A program made the position numbers and the translations under genes. From positions 868,001 through 932,000 of the forward strand of contig OW818690.1 in NCBI GenBank assembly GCA_942493315.1: a DNA stretch of 64,000 nucleotides, written 5' to 3'. Positions 21,466 to 30,299 of the stretch are shown here, piece after piece (the stretch's first letter is position 1; each line of letters begins with the position of its first letter). The notes below the pieces were generated by a model. The model was given only the letters and a program-made list of their open reading frames with translations. It did no database searches and was not told where the DNA came from. Source of the stretch: UBA5429 sp942493315 (GTDB lineage Bacteria > Bacteroidota > Bacteroidia > Bacteroidales > WCHB1-69).

Positions 21466-23718
21466 ATGTTTAAAAAAAGAGCTTTATCATCAATACTTGA
21501 TTTATTGATTGGTGGTATAATTATATACCTAATTGCCTCCTATTTAGTTTTTATAATAAGTTGGATGCATCCCTTGTTTTATATTAGTGCATGGGGTATC
21601 TACCTGTTTTTTTCAGATCTATTTGGAGGAAGAACCTTAGGTAAATCGATTTGTAAGTTAGAAGTGGTTCCAAAATCAAAAAATAAACTAACTTTTTCTA
21701 GAATAATATATAGAGATATAGTGTGGAAGTATATAGTTTTCACTTTCATTCCATTCATTATTTTATTTTATGGGATTCATCTAGATAGGTTTTTATGTTT
21801 AATCATCGTTTTTAGTGTTCAGATTTTCATAAACTTAATCTATTTTTTATTTAAAAAAGAATTGATTTGGGATACTATTTCACAAACTTCGATTATAACT
21901 TTTGTATATCTCAAATCACCTAATGAACCCAATTTTTTCAAAAAAACTTGTGCTATAATTATTGATTTAAGCATTATAATTGTCATTAGCACGATTAGTT
22001 ATTTGGGCTATATGAAATTTGAATATACTAACTATTATATCGTATTTTTAATTATTGCAATTTTATATACAACCATTACAACAATAGTATTTAAAACAAC
22101 TTTAGGAAATATTCTTTTTGGAATAAAAAATCAATTTCCAAAAGGAAAAAATCAATATTTAATTATTCTGATTAGAGAATTTGCAGGGTGGGTTCCGGCC
22201 ATTCTTGGTTTTCTGATTTTGTTTCTTCTTCATTATGAAAATTCATTATTCAATATCATCTTTATTTTACTTTTATATTTCACATCACATTTGATTTCAA
22301 AATTAGCAACAGGAAAGCCATGGTGGAATTTAATTTCCGGTATTAACAAAATAAATAGTGAAGTTCCTATAAGAAGTAAGATCATTTATTCAATTTCAAT
22401 ATTTTTATTTTTTATTTTTTCTTACATAATTGCATCTAATTTAAATAACAACTATCCTTCCAAAGTAAAATTTTTTGGATTCAATTTTTATACTTATAAT
22501 GTTCACTATCCTCAAAACCAGAATGTAAGAAACAAAATAGCTTTTATTAAAAACATCAATACAACTCCAAAAGATTATATTTTTCAATTATTCAAAAAAA
22601 ATGATATCGTTGTTTTAAGTGAAAGATATCATCCTGAAATGACACAGTGGGATTTTATTTATGATATTGTTTCTGATCCATGGTTTATTAAAAATGTTGG
22701 TCATGTATTTACCGAATACGGAGCTAGTAATTATCAAGATACTGTAGATAAATACTTTACAACCCATTTCCAAAATGACACTTTATTGGAAATGGCAACA
22801 ACAGATCTTTTAAGACATGAAGGACAAACTATGTTTTGGGTGAATTATAATATTTTTAATTATTTTAAAAAAATTAATAAACTAAATAACAAATTACCTG
22901 ATTCATTAAAAATCAGACAGTACTTTACAGATGTTGATAAATATGATAAAAATATTAAAAATTATAATGATTTTTTGAAAATATCTGATATACATAGGGA
23001 TAGTTGTATGGCATTTACTATCAAAAATAAATTTGAAGCCATTCAGAGAGATTCTCTCAGAAAAAAGTGTTTAATTATTTTAAATTATAGACATGCTTTT
23101 AACAATACAACAACTTATGTTAACAAAAAGTCCTATGTGCATTATAAAAATGCCACGAGTTATCTGTTTCATTATTTCCCAAATCAAACAGCTAATGTAT
23201 TGATAAACACGCTATCTCCCGGTGAAAATGGAATATCTTATCTATCATTTTTTTCAAATATTCAAAATGGATCCTGGGATAAGACATTTTATTTAAATAA
23301 CAATAAACCAATAGGATTTGATTTCAATGATTCTCCATTCGGTGTTGATAAATTTGATATGATTCTTAATAGTGGAAAACGAACAAAATCTACATATCAA
23401 GATATTTTTACTGGAATGGTTTTTATCAATCCTCTGGATAGTTTTTGGTCTAAAACAGGAGCTCTACCATACTTAACACATAATTTCAAGGAGGAATATG
23501 CCAGAAGAATGTCAATAATGGGAAAAAATGTGGATAAAATCAATCAATTTTTTGATGAAATTAATACTTTGGTTCCTTATTCTTATCATTTGAATCAAAG
23601 TACAAAAAGATTATTTATTCAAAATTTTCCAATTTCATTTTTTATACTCTTTTTTTATATCGGATTACTTTTTCTCGTTATTGCTTTTTTCTCACTAATA
23701 TTTAAACATAAAGAATAA
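21466..23718 (+). CDS. RDD-domain membrane protein with extracellular erythromycin-esterase/ChaN-like domain
   Basis: I place the start at ATG 21466 (MFKKRALSSILDLLIG), 8 bases after the radical SAM stop; a frame from 21412 would overlap that gene. The 750-residue protein has two RDD-type membrane modules (about residues 1-130 and 145-290, each with R…D and FGGRTLGK / LGNILFGI motifs), a further membrane helix near 310, a large soluble part, and a last membrane helix near 715-740. In the soluble part LSERYH, VFTEYG and YRHAFNN are spaced like the catalytic Glu-His / Glu / His motifs of EreA-like esterases. Role in maturation or immunity is inference. Confidence 0.72.
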   Translation: MFKKRALSSILDLLIGGIIIYLIASYLVFIISWMHPLFYISAWGIYLFFSDLFGGRTLGKSICKLEVVPKSKNKLTFSRIIYRDIVWKYIVFTFIPFIILFYGIHLDRFLCLIIVFSVQIFINLIYFLFKKELIWDTISQTSIITFVYLKSPNEPNFFKKTCAIIIDLSIIIVISTISYLGYMKFEYTNYYIVFLIIAILYTTITTIVFKTTLGNILFGIKNQFPKGKNQYLIILIREFAGWVPAILGFLILFLLHYENSLFNIIFILLLYFTSHLISKLATGKPWWNLISGINKINSEVPIRSKIIYSISIFLFFIFSYIIASNLNNNYPSKVKFFGFNFYTYNVHYPQNQNVRNKIAFIKNINTTPKDYIFQLFKKNDIVVLSERYHPEMTQWDFIYDIVSDPWFIKNVGHVFTEYGASNYQDTVDKYFTTHFQNDTLLEMATTDLLRHEGQTMFWVNYNIFNYFKKINKLNNKLPDSLKIRQYFTDVDKYDKNIKNYNDFLKISDIHRDSCMAFTIKNKFEAIQRDSLRKKCLIILNYRHAFNNTTTYVNKKSYVHYKNATSYLFHYFPNQTANVLINTLSPGENGISYLSFFSNIQNGSWDKTFYLNNNKPIGFDFNDSPFGVDKFDMILNSGKRTKSTYQDIFTGMVFINPLDSFWSKTGALPYLTHNFKEEYARRMSIMGKNVDKINQFFDEINTLVPYSYHLNQSTKRLFIQNFPISFFILFFYIGLLFLVIAFFSLIFKHKE

Positions 23719-23722
23719 TAAA

Positions 23723-25990
23723 GTGTTTAGTAACTTCCCCTTTTACAAACAACACGACTCCATGGATTGTGGGGCGACCTGCCTGAGGATGATTGCCAAA
23801 TATTATGGTAAGAGTTACTCTCTGGAAACCTTGCGCCAGAAAACCTATATCACCCGGGAGGGCGTGAGCCTGCTGGGAATCAGTGAGGCGGCTGAAACGA
23901 TCGGGTTTAGAACGTTAGGGGTGCATATCAATTTCGAGAAACTTCTCGATGCACCTCACCCCTGTATTGTGCACTGGAAACAGAACCATTTTGTGGTGGT
24001 GTATGATATCAAAGTGAAAAAGAGATCAAAAAACAGTTCCAATACCGATCAGGAGGAGGATTCAACTCAAAATAGCTCTGCGCCATCCTCTTACGAAGGT
24101 ACCATTACCGTAGCAGATCCTGCCCACGGAATTGTAAAATATTCGGTTCAGGAGTTCCTATCGGGTTGGTTGAGTACCAAATCCCTGGAGGGAGATGAGG
24201 GGATAGCTCTCCTTTTTGAATTAACCCCAGACTTCTATTCGATTCAAGACGAGAAAAGCGATAAAACAAAGTTTTCCTTTATCCTGCAATATCTTCGTCC
24301 CTATAAAAAACTGATCGTGCAGCTCTTTTTGGGGATGCTGGTGGGTACACTCCTCCAATTGATCTTCCCTTTCATGACCCAGTCCATTGTGGATTACGGA
24401 ATCGGCAACAACAACCTGAACTTCATCATCATCATCCTGATTGCTCAGTTAACGCTTTACACAGCTCAAACAGCGGTGGAGTTTATCCGTTCATGGATAT
24501 TGCTTCATATCACAACCCGTATCAACATCTCCATTATCTCCGATTTCCTTTTTAAATTAATGAAGCTCCCTTTGGGTTTCTTTGATACCAAAATGATTGG
24601 AGATATCATGCAACGGATCGGGGATCATAGCAGAATTCAGAATTTCCTCACCTCATCCACATTAAACACGTTGTTTTCATTAGTCAATTTTGTGGTATTT
24701 ACCTGTGTATTGGCTTTTTACAATTGGAAGCTGTTGGTTGTCTTTTTAATAGCAAGTGTGTTGTATGTCGCCTGGATTCTGATCTTTCTAAAACGGAGAC
24801 GTGATCTTGATTTCAAGCGATTTGCACAAGCCGCTGCAGAACAGAGCAATCTGTACCAGTTGATCACCGGAATGCAGGAGATCAAACTGAATAACTGTGA
24901 AAAACAGAAAAGGTGGGACTGGGAAAACATCCAGGCGAAACTGTTTAAAGTGAGCATCAAAGGATTGGCTCTTTCCCAGTACCAACAAACGGGTGCTTTC
25001 TTTATCAACGAAACCAAAAACATCCTGATCTCTTTTATTTCGGCTTATGCGGTGATCAAAGGGGAGATGACCTTAGGGATGATGATGGCGGTGCAATATA
25101 TTATCGGACAGTTGAACTCTCCGTTAAACCAAATGATCAGTTTTATTCAATCGGCTCAGGATGCCAAAATTAGCTTAGAGCGATTAGGGGAGATTCACAA
25201 TAAAGAGGATGAGGACGACCAAAAAGTGGAAAAAGTAACTCTTCTTCCGGAGGATAAGGGGATCCAAATCCGGGATCTCTCATTCCGGTACAATCCATTA
25301 TCTTCTGAGGTACTTCAGAACATCAACCTCACGATTCCTGAGGGCAAAATCACCGCTATTGTCGGGATGAGTGGAAGTGGAAAAACAACGTTGGTCAAAC
25401 TTTTGTTAGGTTTTTATCCACCCACATCCGGTGATATCAGAGTGGGTGAGATTGCCTTACAAAATATCCACCATAAGCTTTGGAGAGAGAAATGTGGTGC
25501 CGTGATGCAGGATGGGTTCATCTTTTCCGACACCATTGCGCATAACATTGCTGTTGGTGTGGATCGTATTGAAACCCGGCAATTGTTTCATGCCGTAGAG
25601 GTAGCGCACATTAACGATCTCATTGACAGCTTACCATTAGGGTACAATACCAAAATCGGTCAGGAGGGGTCCGGGATCAGTCAGGGACAAAAACAACGGA
25701 TATTGATAGCCCGTTCTGTTTACAAAAACCCCGATTATCTTTTCTTTGATGAGGCAACTAACTCGTTGGATGCCAACAATGAAAAGGTGATCATGGAGAA
25801 TCTGAACCGGTTTTTTAAAGGGAAAACCGTAGTGATTGTAGCACACCGTTTAAGTACGGTTAAAAATGCCGATCAGATTGTGGTATTGAACCAAGGGAAG
25901 ATCACTGAGATCGGCACCCATCAGGAGTTAACCGAACGCAAAGGGGAGTATTATCAGTTGGTTAAAAATCAGTTAGAATTAGGAAATTAG
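23723..25990 (+). CDS. Peptidase-containing ABC transporter (C39 leader peptidase, permease and ATPase)
   Basis: The 755-residue exporter starts with GTG 23723. The C39 peptidase domain has Q10, C16, H89 and D132 (KQHDSMDCG, NHFVVVYD, ADPAHG), with a polar insertion at about 99-125. A six-helix permease lies around 185-470. The ATPase has Walker A GMSGSGKT, signature GISQGQ, Walker B YLFFDEA and H-loop VAHRLS. It should cut precursors after the double glycine and move the core across the inner membrane. As the only intact copy, it probably serves all five cassettes. Its DNA is visibly richer in G and C than the cassette genes. Confidence 0.96.
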   Translation: MFSNFPFYKQHDSMDCGATCLRMIAKYYGKSYSLETLRQKTYITREGVSLLGISEAAETIGFRTLGVHINFEKLLDAPHPCIVHWKQNHFVVVYDIKVKKRSKNSSNTDQEEDSTQNSSAPSSYEGTITVADPAHGIVKYSVQEFLSGWLSTKSLEGDEGIALLFELTPDFYSIQDEKSDKTKFSFILQYLRPYKKLIVQLFLGMLVGTLLQLIFPFMTQSIVDYGIGNNNLNFIIIILIAQLTLYTAQTAVEFIRSWILLHITTRINISIISDFLFKLMKLPLGFFDTKMIGDIMQRIGDHSRIQNFLTSSTLNTLFSLVNFVVFTCVLAFYNWKLLVVFLIASVLYVAWILIFLKRRRDLDFKRFAQAAAEQSNLYQLITGMQEIKLNNCEKQKRWDWENIQAKLFKVSIKGLALSQYQQTGAFFINETKNILISFISAYAVIKGEMTLGMMMAVQYIIGQLNSPLNQMISFIQSAQDAKISLERLGEIHNKEDEDDQKVEKVTLLPEDKGIQIRDLSFRYNPLSSEVLQNINLTIPEGKITAIVGMSGSGKTTLVKLLLGFYPPTSGDIRVGEIALQNIHHKLWREKCGAVMQDGFIFSDTIAHNIAVGVDRIETRQLFHAVEVAHINDLIDSLPLGYNTKIGQEGSGISQGQKQRILIARSVYKNPDYLFFDEATNSLDANNEKVIMENLNRFFKGKTVVIVAHRLSTVKNADQIVVLNQGKITEIGTHQELTERKGEYYQLVKNQLELGN

Positions 25991-27313
25991 ATGGAAAAGA
26001 TAGATAAAGAGATCGCATTAGAGCTTCGGAGTGAAGAGATACAAGAGATATTAGGAAGGCCTCCGAAATGGATTATCCGGATCGGTATTTCATTCATATT
26101 TATTATTGTAATCGGTTTATTTATTGGAAGTTATTATATTAAATATCCGGATATTTTACAATCAACAATTGTTGTTACCACAGAAAACTTACCCGCCGGT
26201 GTGACGGCAAAAGCTTCCGGAAGGATTGATACATTATTGGTTTCAGAAAAAAGTATGGTTCAAAAAGGGGAATTGTTAGCGGTCATAGAAAACCCGGCTC
26301 ACTTTGATGATATCCTTTTACTGAAAAAGAAAATAGAACTATTTCAGATCGATTCTGTTTCCATTTGCTCCTACGAACCTTTTTCTGAATTGAGAACTCC
26401 GGATATACAATTGGGGGATCTTCAATCCACTTATTTTGGTTTTATCAAGGCATACCAAGATTTACGCTATTTTATCACCGCCAACTACCACCAAAAGAAA
26501 ATAGCAGTGGTTGAGAAACAGATCATCACACAAAAGTCGATATTGAAGAAAACGGAACAACAGCTTTCTTACAGCACCAGACAAGTAGAAACAGCGAAGC
26601 AGGTATTCAGAATTGATTCCACCTTATATGAAAAAAAGACGATCTCTTTAATGGAGTACGAGCAAGCCAAAAATACTTATCTGCAACAATTACAATCGTT
26701 TGAGTCTTCCAAAATGGGGTTGGATAATCAAAGAATGAGTATCTTACAATTGGAACAATCGATTTTTGATTTGCAGCAGCAGCGGACAGAGCAACTTAAC
26801 ACATTAACTATCAGTTTAAACGGCGCTTTAGATCAATTAAAAGCACAAATTAAAACCTGGGAACTCAATTTTCTACTGGTTGCCCCCTGTTCCGGTATGG
26901 TAACCTTTACCAAATACTGGCAAGAGAACCAGAATGTAAATGCGGGAGAGGTGATTGTCACTATTGTTCCACAAGGAGAGGCTCAGATTGTGGGGAAAAT
27001 ATCGTTACCGCCACAAGGAGCAGGAAAAGTAAAAGTGGGACAAACAGTGAATGTCAAGTTGGACAATTTTCCTTACATGGAGTACGGGATGATCAAAGTT
27101 ACGATTCAAAACATCTCCTTAGTTCCGGTACAAGTGGATGAGGAAACAAAAGCTTATGTTTTAGAAGTTGTGTTCCCTAAAAACTTCACCACCACTTATG
27201 GAAAAAAGCTCACATTCACACAGGAGATGACCGGAAGTGCCGAGATCATCACTGAAGATTTGAGATTATTGGATAAGTTCATCAATCCGATCAGAGCGGT
27301 AGTGAGGAAATGA
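25991..27313 (+). CDS. HlyD-family periplasmic adaptor (membrane fusion) protein
   Basis: The 440-residue protein begins directly after the transporter stop. It has one N-terminal membrane helix (residues ~28-50), a biotinyl-lipoyl-like start (VTAKASGRIDTLLV…VQKGELLAVIE near 75-105), a long coiled coil (about 165-290), the second lipoyl half (VAPCSGMVTF near 296) and a beta-barrel C-terminus. It should bridge the ABC exporter to an outer-membrane channel, which is not encoded nearby. It closes the RiPP region. Confidence 0.93.
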   Translation: MEKIDKEIALELRSEEIQEILGRPPKWIIRIGISFIFIIVIGLFIGSYYIKYPDILQSTIVVTTENLPAGVTAKASGRIDTLLVSEKSMVQKGELLAVIENPAHFDDILLLKKKIELFQIDSVSICSYEPFSELRTPDIQLGDLQSTYFGFIKAYQDLRYFITANYHQKKIAVVEKQIITQKSILKKTEQQLSYSTRQVETAKQVFRIDSTLYEKKTISLMEYEQAKNTYLQQLQSFESSKMGLDNQRMSILQLEQSIFDLQQQRTEQLNTLTISLNGALDQLKAQIKTWELNFLLVAPCSGMVTFTKYWQENQNVNAGEVIVTIVPQGEAQIVGKISLPPQGAGKVKVGQTVNVKLDNFPYMEYGMIKVTIQNISLVPVQVDEETKAYVLEVVFPKNFTTTYGKKLTFTQEMTGSAEIITEDLRLLDKFINPIRAVVRK

Positions 27314-27612
27314 CCGAAGGTTTTGTTCGCATTAGGGATGTGGAGGGCACCGAAGGTGGTGCGAGCTGGAACGAGCGCCGCGACTCATTTGATATGATGA
27401 CGAGATTTGTTTAAGCGATGTGCAGCGAAGCACGGGAGCGAAGCGGACCCCGGAACAAGCCCGACCCCGAGTGAAGCGAGGGGGAATGCCCTGATTAATG
27501 TGCTAATATGCTAATGTGCTAATATGCTAATGAATAATGAAGAATGAAGAATTTTAAAAAACCCAAAAGCTTATTGTAAATTACATTAGCCATTAGCCTT
27601 TTGCCCTTCGCC
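27314..27612. other. Intergenic region with GC-rich stretch and TGCTAATA-type tandem repeats
   Basis: No gene is seen. Bases ~27340-27480 are GC-rich with repeated AGCGAAG words, unlike the AT-rich surroundings. At about 27497-27532 an 8-base unit (ATGCTAAT / GTGCTAAT) is repeated four times, followed by AATAATGAAGAATGAAGAAT. The word GAATAATGA also occurs at 47221-47236 in the other repeat-rich gap. This marks the right boundary of the RiPP region. Confidence 0.6.
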
Positions 27613-30222
27613 TTATTTTCCCTTCTTCGTTAGCAAACTTTTGATATCATTGAGTTTCATCAACGCTTCAACTGGGGTTAGCGTGTTGATATCGATATCC
27701 ATGATTTGATCTTTTACATCTAATAACAACGGATCATCCAAGGCTATAAAGCTCAACTGATAACCGGGTTCCTTTTTCTCTTTGGCAGAAAATTTGAGAT
27801 TTTTATTCTCCCGGGTGCTTTCCAGAGTATGCAGAACCTCCTCTGCCCGTTGCAATACCTGATAGGGCATACCGGCCATTCTGGCTACGTGAATCCCGAA
27901 ACTATGTTCACTCCCACCCGGTTCTAATTTTCTTAAAAACAATATTTTATTGTTGATCTCTTTTACTGTAACATGGTAATTTTTAATCCTCGGAAATAGA
28001 TCCGCCATGTTGTTCAACTCATGGTAATGGGTAGCAAATAACACTTTGGCTTTGAATTTTTTATGCTCATGGAGATACTCCGCTATAGACCAGGCAATCG
28101 AAACACCATCATAAGTGCTAGTTCCACGGCCAATCTCATCCAATAAAATCAAGCTTCGATCCGAAATATTGTTCAAAATACTTGCTGTTTCATTCATCTC
28201 CACCATAAATGTGGATTCTCCGGTACTGATATTATCTGAAGCACCGACACGGGTAAAAATCTTGTCAACAATGCTGATTGTAGCTTCCTCAGCTGGAACA
28301 AAACAGCCCATCTGTGCCATTAACACAATGAGTGCAGTTTGCCGTAATAATGCAGATTTCCCGGACATATTGGGTCCGGTGATGATGATAATTTGCTGAC
28401 GTTCATTATCTAAATAGAGATCATTAGAGATATATTTTTCACCCGGAGGCAACTGCTTTTCAATAACAGGATGTCGCCCGTTTTTAATTTTGATCGCTGA
28501 ACCCTCTTCAAAAATCGGTTTTATATAATGATTTTCAATGGAGACCATGGCAAAACAAAGCAAAACATCCATTTTGGCCACTAAACGGGCATCCAATTGA
28601 ATCATTGGAATATAGTCTAATAAACTTAAAACCAAATCGTTGAATAGTCGGGATTCAATCTCCAGAATTTTATCTTCGGCTCCTAAAATTTTGGTTTCCA
28701 GTTCCTTCAGTTCTTCTGTAATATATCGCTCCCCATTGGTTAAGGTTTGTTTTCTGATCCACTCTTCCGGAACGCGGTTTTTATGGGTATTGGTCACTTC
28801 CAGATAGTATCCGAAAACATTATTGAACCCAATTTTCAATGATGAGATTCCTGTTTTGATCGCTTCCCGTTGTTGAATATCGGCTAAAACACTTTTACTA
28901 TTATGAGCTAAAGAATTTAACTCATCCAAATCCACATCAACCCCTTTTTTGAAAATTCTTCCTTTGTTCAGAACCACCGGAGCATCTTCCAGAATTTGGG
29001 TTTCAATCGTTTGGCAAAGGGATAGGATTGGGTTGAGTTGTTCTCCGATTTTAATCAATGCAGGGAATTGAAACTGAAGACACTCTTTTTGCAGTGCTTC
29101 AACTGCTCGGAGCGCTCGGCCCAGTTGCAACATCTCCCGCGGATTGATTTTACCGGTTGCGATTTTGGAAACCAGCCTTTCTAAGTCGCCTATCTGTTTG
29201 ATTATTTGAATAATATGTCGTGAATTATCTTCATGATCCATAAAAAAGTTAACAATGGAAAGCCTTTCTTCTATCATCACTCGCTCTTTCAAAGGGAGTA
29301 CCAACCATTTCCGTAACATACGGGAACCCATCGGGGTTTGAGTTTTGTCGATAATCTGGAGCAAGGTTACCGCATTTTCGTTAGGAGAATGGATCAATTC
29401 CAGATTCCGAATAGTAAAACGATCCAGCCAAACATACAACTCCTCTTCAATTCTGTTGATTCTATTGATATGTCCAATTTTATGATTTTGGGTTTCATAC
29501 AGATAGTGTAAAGCAGCCCCTGCAGCGATGGTGCCCAGTGTTAATTGTTCCACGCCAAACCCTTTTAACGTATTGGTTTGGAAATGTTTGGTTAATAAAT
29601 CGTAGGTATAATCGGTTGTAAACACCCAATCTTCGAAAGTGGTGATCAGCATTTTATCTCCGAAAAGTTCTTTAAATGTTGAGACTTTGTTTTTTAACAA
29701 AACCAATTCAGAGGGTCTGAAATTTTGCAAGAGTTTATCAATATACTCCTGATTTCCTTCCGCCACATAAAACTCTCCGGTAGAGATATCCACAAAAGCG
29801 ATCCCCATCATTTTATCTCCAAAATAGAGAGAGCCCAAAAAATTGTTCTCTTTTTGTTCTAAAACCTTATCATTTATGGAGATACCAGGCGTAACCAGTT
29901 CTGTAATTCCTCTTTTAACAATTGTTTTGGTCAGTTTAGGATCCTCTAATTGTTCACAAATTGCTACTCTATACCCAGCTCTAACCAATTTGGGAAGGTA
30001 CACATCAATAGAATGGTGAGGAAAACCGGCAAGATCAATAAACTGTGCCGATCCATTTGCTCTTTTGGTCAACACAATTCCTAAAACCTGAGATGCTTTA
30101 ACAGCGTCTTCTCCAAATGTTTCGTAAAAGTCGCCCACCCGAAACAGCAAAATGGCATCCGGATGTTTCGCCTTAAACTGATTGTATTGTTTCATTAAAG
30201 GAGTTTCAGCAATCTTGTTCAT
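27613..30222 (-). CDS. mutS: DNA mismatch repair ATPase MutS
   Basis: The 869-residue protein has all MutS parts: the mismatch-binding domain with the FYE motif (VGDFYETFGEDA near residue 25-36), connector and lever regions, clamp, and the ABC-type ATPase with Walker A GPNMSGKS near 610 and the RSLILLDEIGRGTS stretch near 685. It recognises base mismatches and starts repair together with MutL. It lies in the opposite direction to the RiPP genes and is chromosomal core, which helps define the edge of the accessory region. Confidence 0.98.
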   Translation of the reverse strand: MNKIAETPLMKQYNQFKAKHPDAILLFRVGDFYETFGEDAVKASQVLGIVLTKRANGSAQFIDLAGFPHHSIDVYLPKLVRAGYRVAICEQLEDPKLTKTIVKRGITELVTPGISINDKVLEQKENNFLGSLYFGDKMMGIAFVDISTGEFYVAEGNQEYIDKLLQNFRPSELVLLKNKVSTFKELFGDKMLITTFEDWVFTTDYTYDLLTKHFQTNTLKGFGVEQLTLGTIAAGAALHYLYETQNHKIGHINRINRIEEELYVWLDRFTIRNLELIHSPNENAVTLLQIIDKTQTPMGSRMLRKWLVLPLKERVMIEERLSIVNFFMDHEDNSRHIIQIIKQIGDLERLVSKIATGKINPREMLQLGRALRAVEALQKECLQFQFPALIKIGEQLNPILSLCQTIETQILEDAPVVLNKGRIFKKGVDVDLDELNSLAHNSKSVLADIQQREAIKTGISSLKIGFNNVFGYYLEVTNTHKNRVPEEWIRKQTLTNGERYITEELKELETKILGAEDKILEIESRLFNDLVLSLLDYIPMIQLDARLVAKMDVLLCFAMVSIENHYIKPIFEEGSAIKIKNGRHPVIEKQLPPGEKYISNDLYLDNERQQIIIITGPNMSGKSALLRQTALIVLMAQMGCFVPAEEATISIVDKIFTRVGASDNISTGESTFMVEMNETASILNNISDRSLILLDEIGRGTSTYDGVSIAWSIAEYLHEHKKFKAKVLFATHYHELNNMADLFPRIKNYHVTVKEINNKILFLRKLEPGGSEHSFGIHVARMAGMPYQVLQRAEEVLHTLESTRENKNLKFSAKEKKEPGYQLSFIALDDPLLLDVKDQIMDIDINTLTPVEALMKLNDIKSLLTKKGK

Positions 30223-30299
30223 AACTGTATCTTATTGAGTTTTTTCACACATCGGATTGGATGAATGAATCTGCAAATATAATGAAAAAAGGGGTTCTA

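Noticed and set aside
27340..27480. GC-rich stretch as a possible RNA gene
   Set aside because: No stable cloverleaf or known RNA pattern is visible; it is mostly repeated AGCGAAG-like words.
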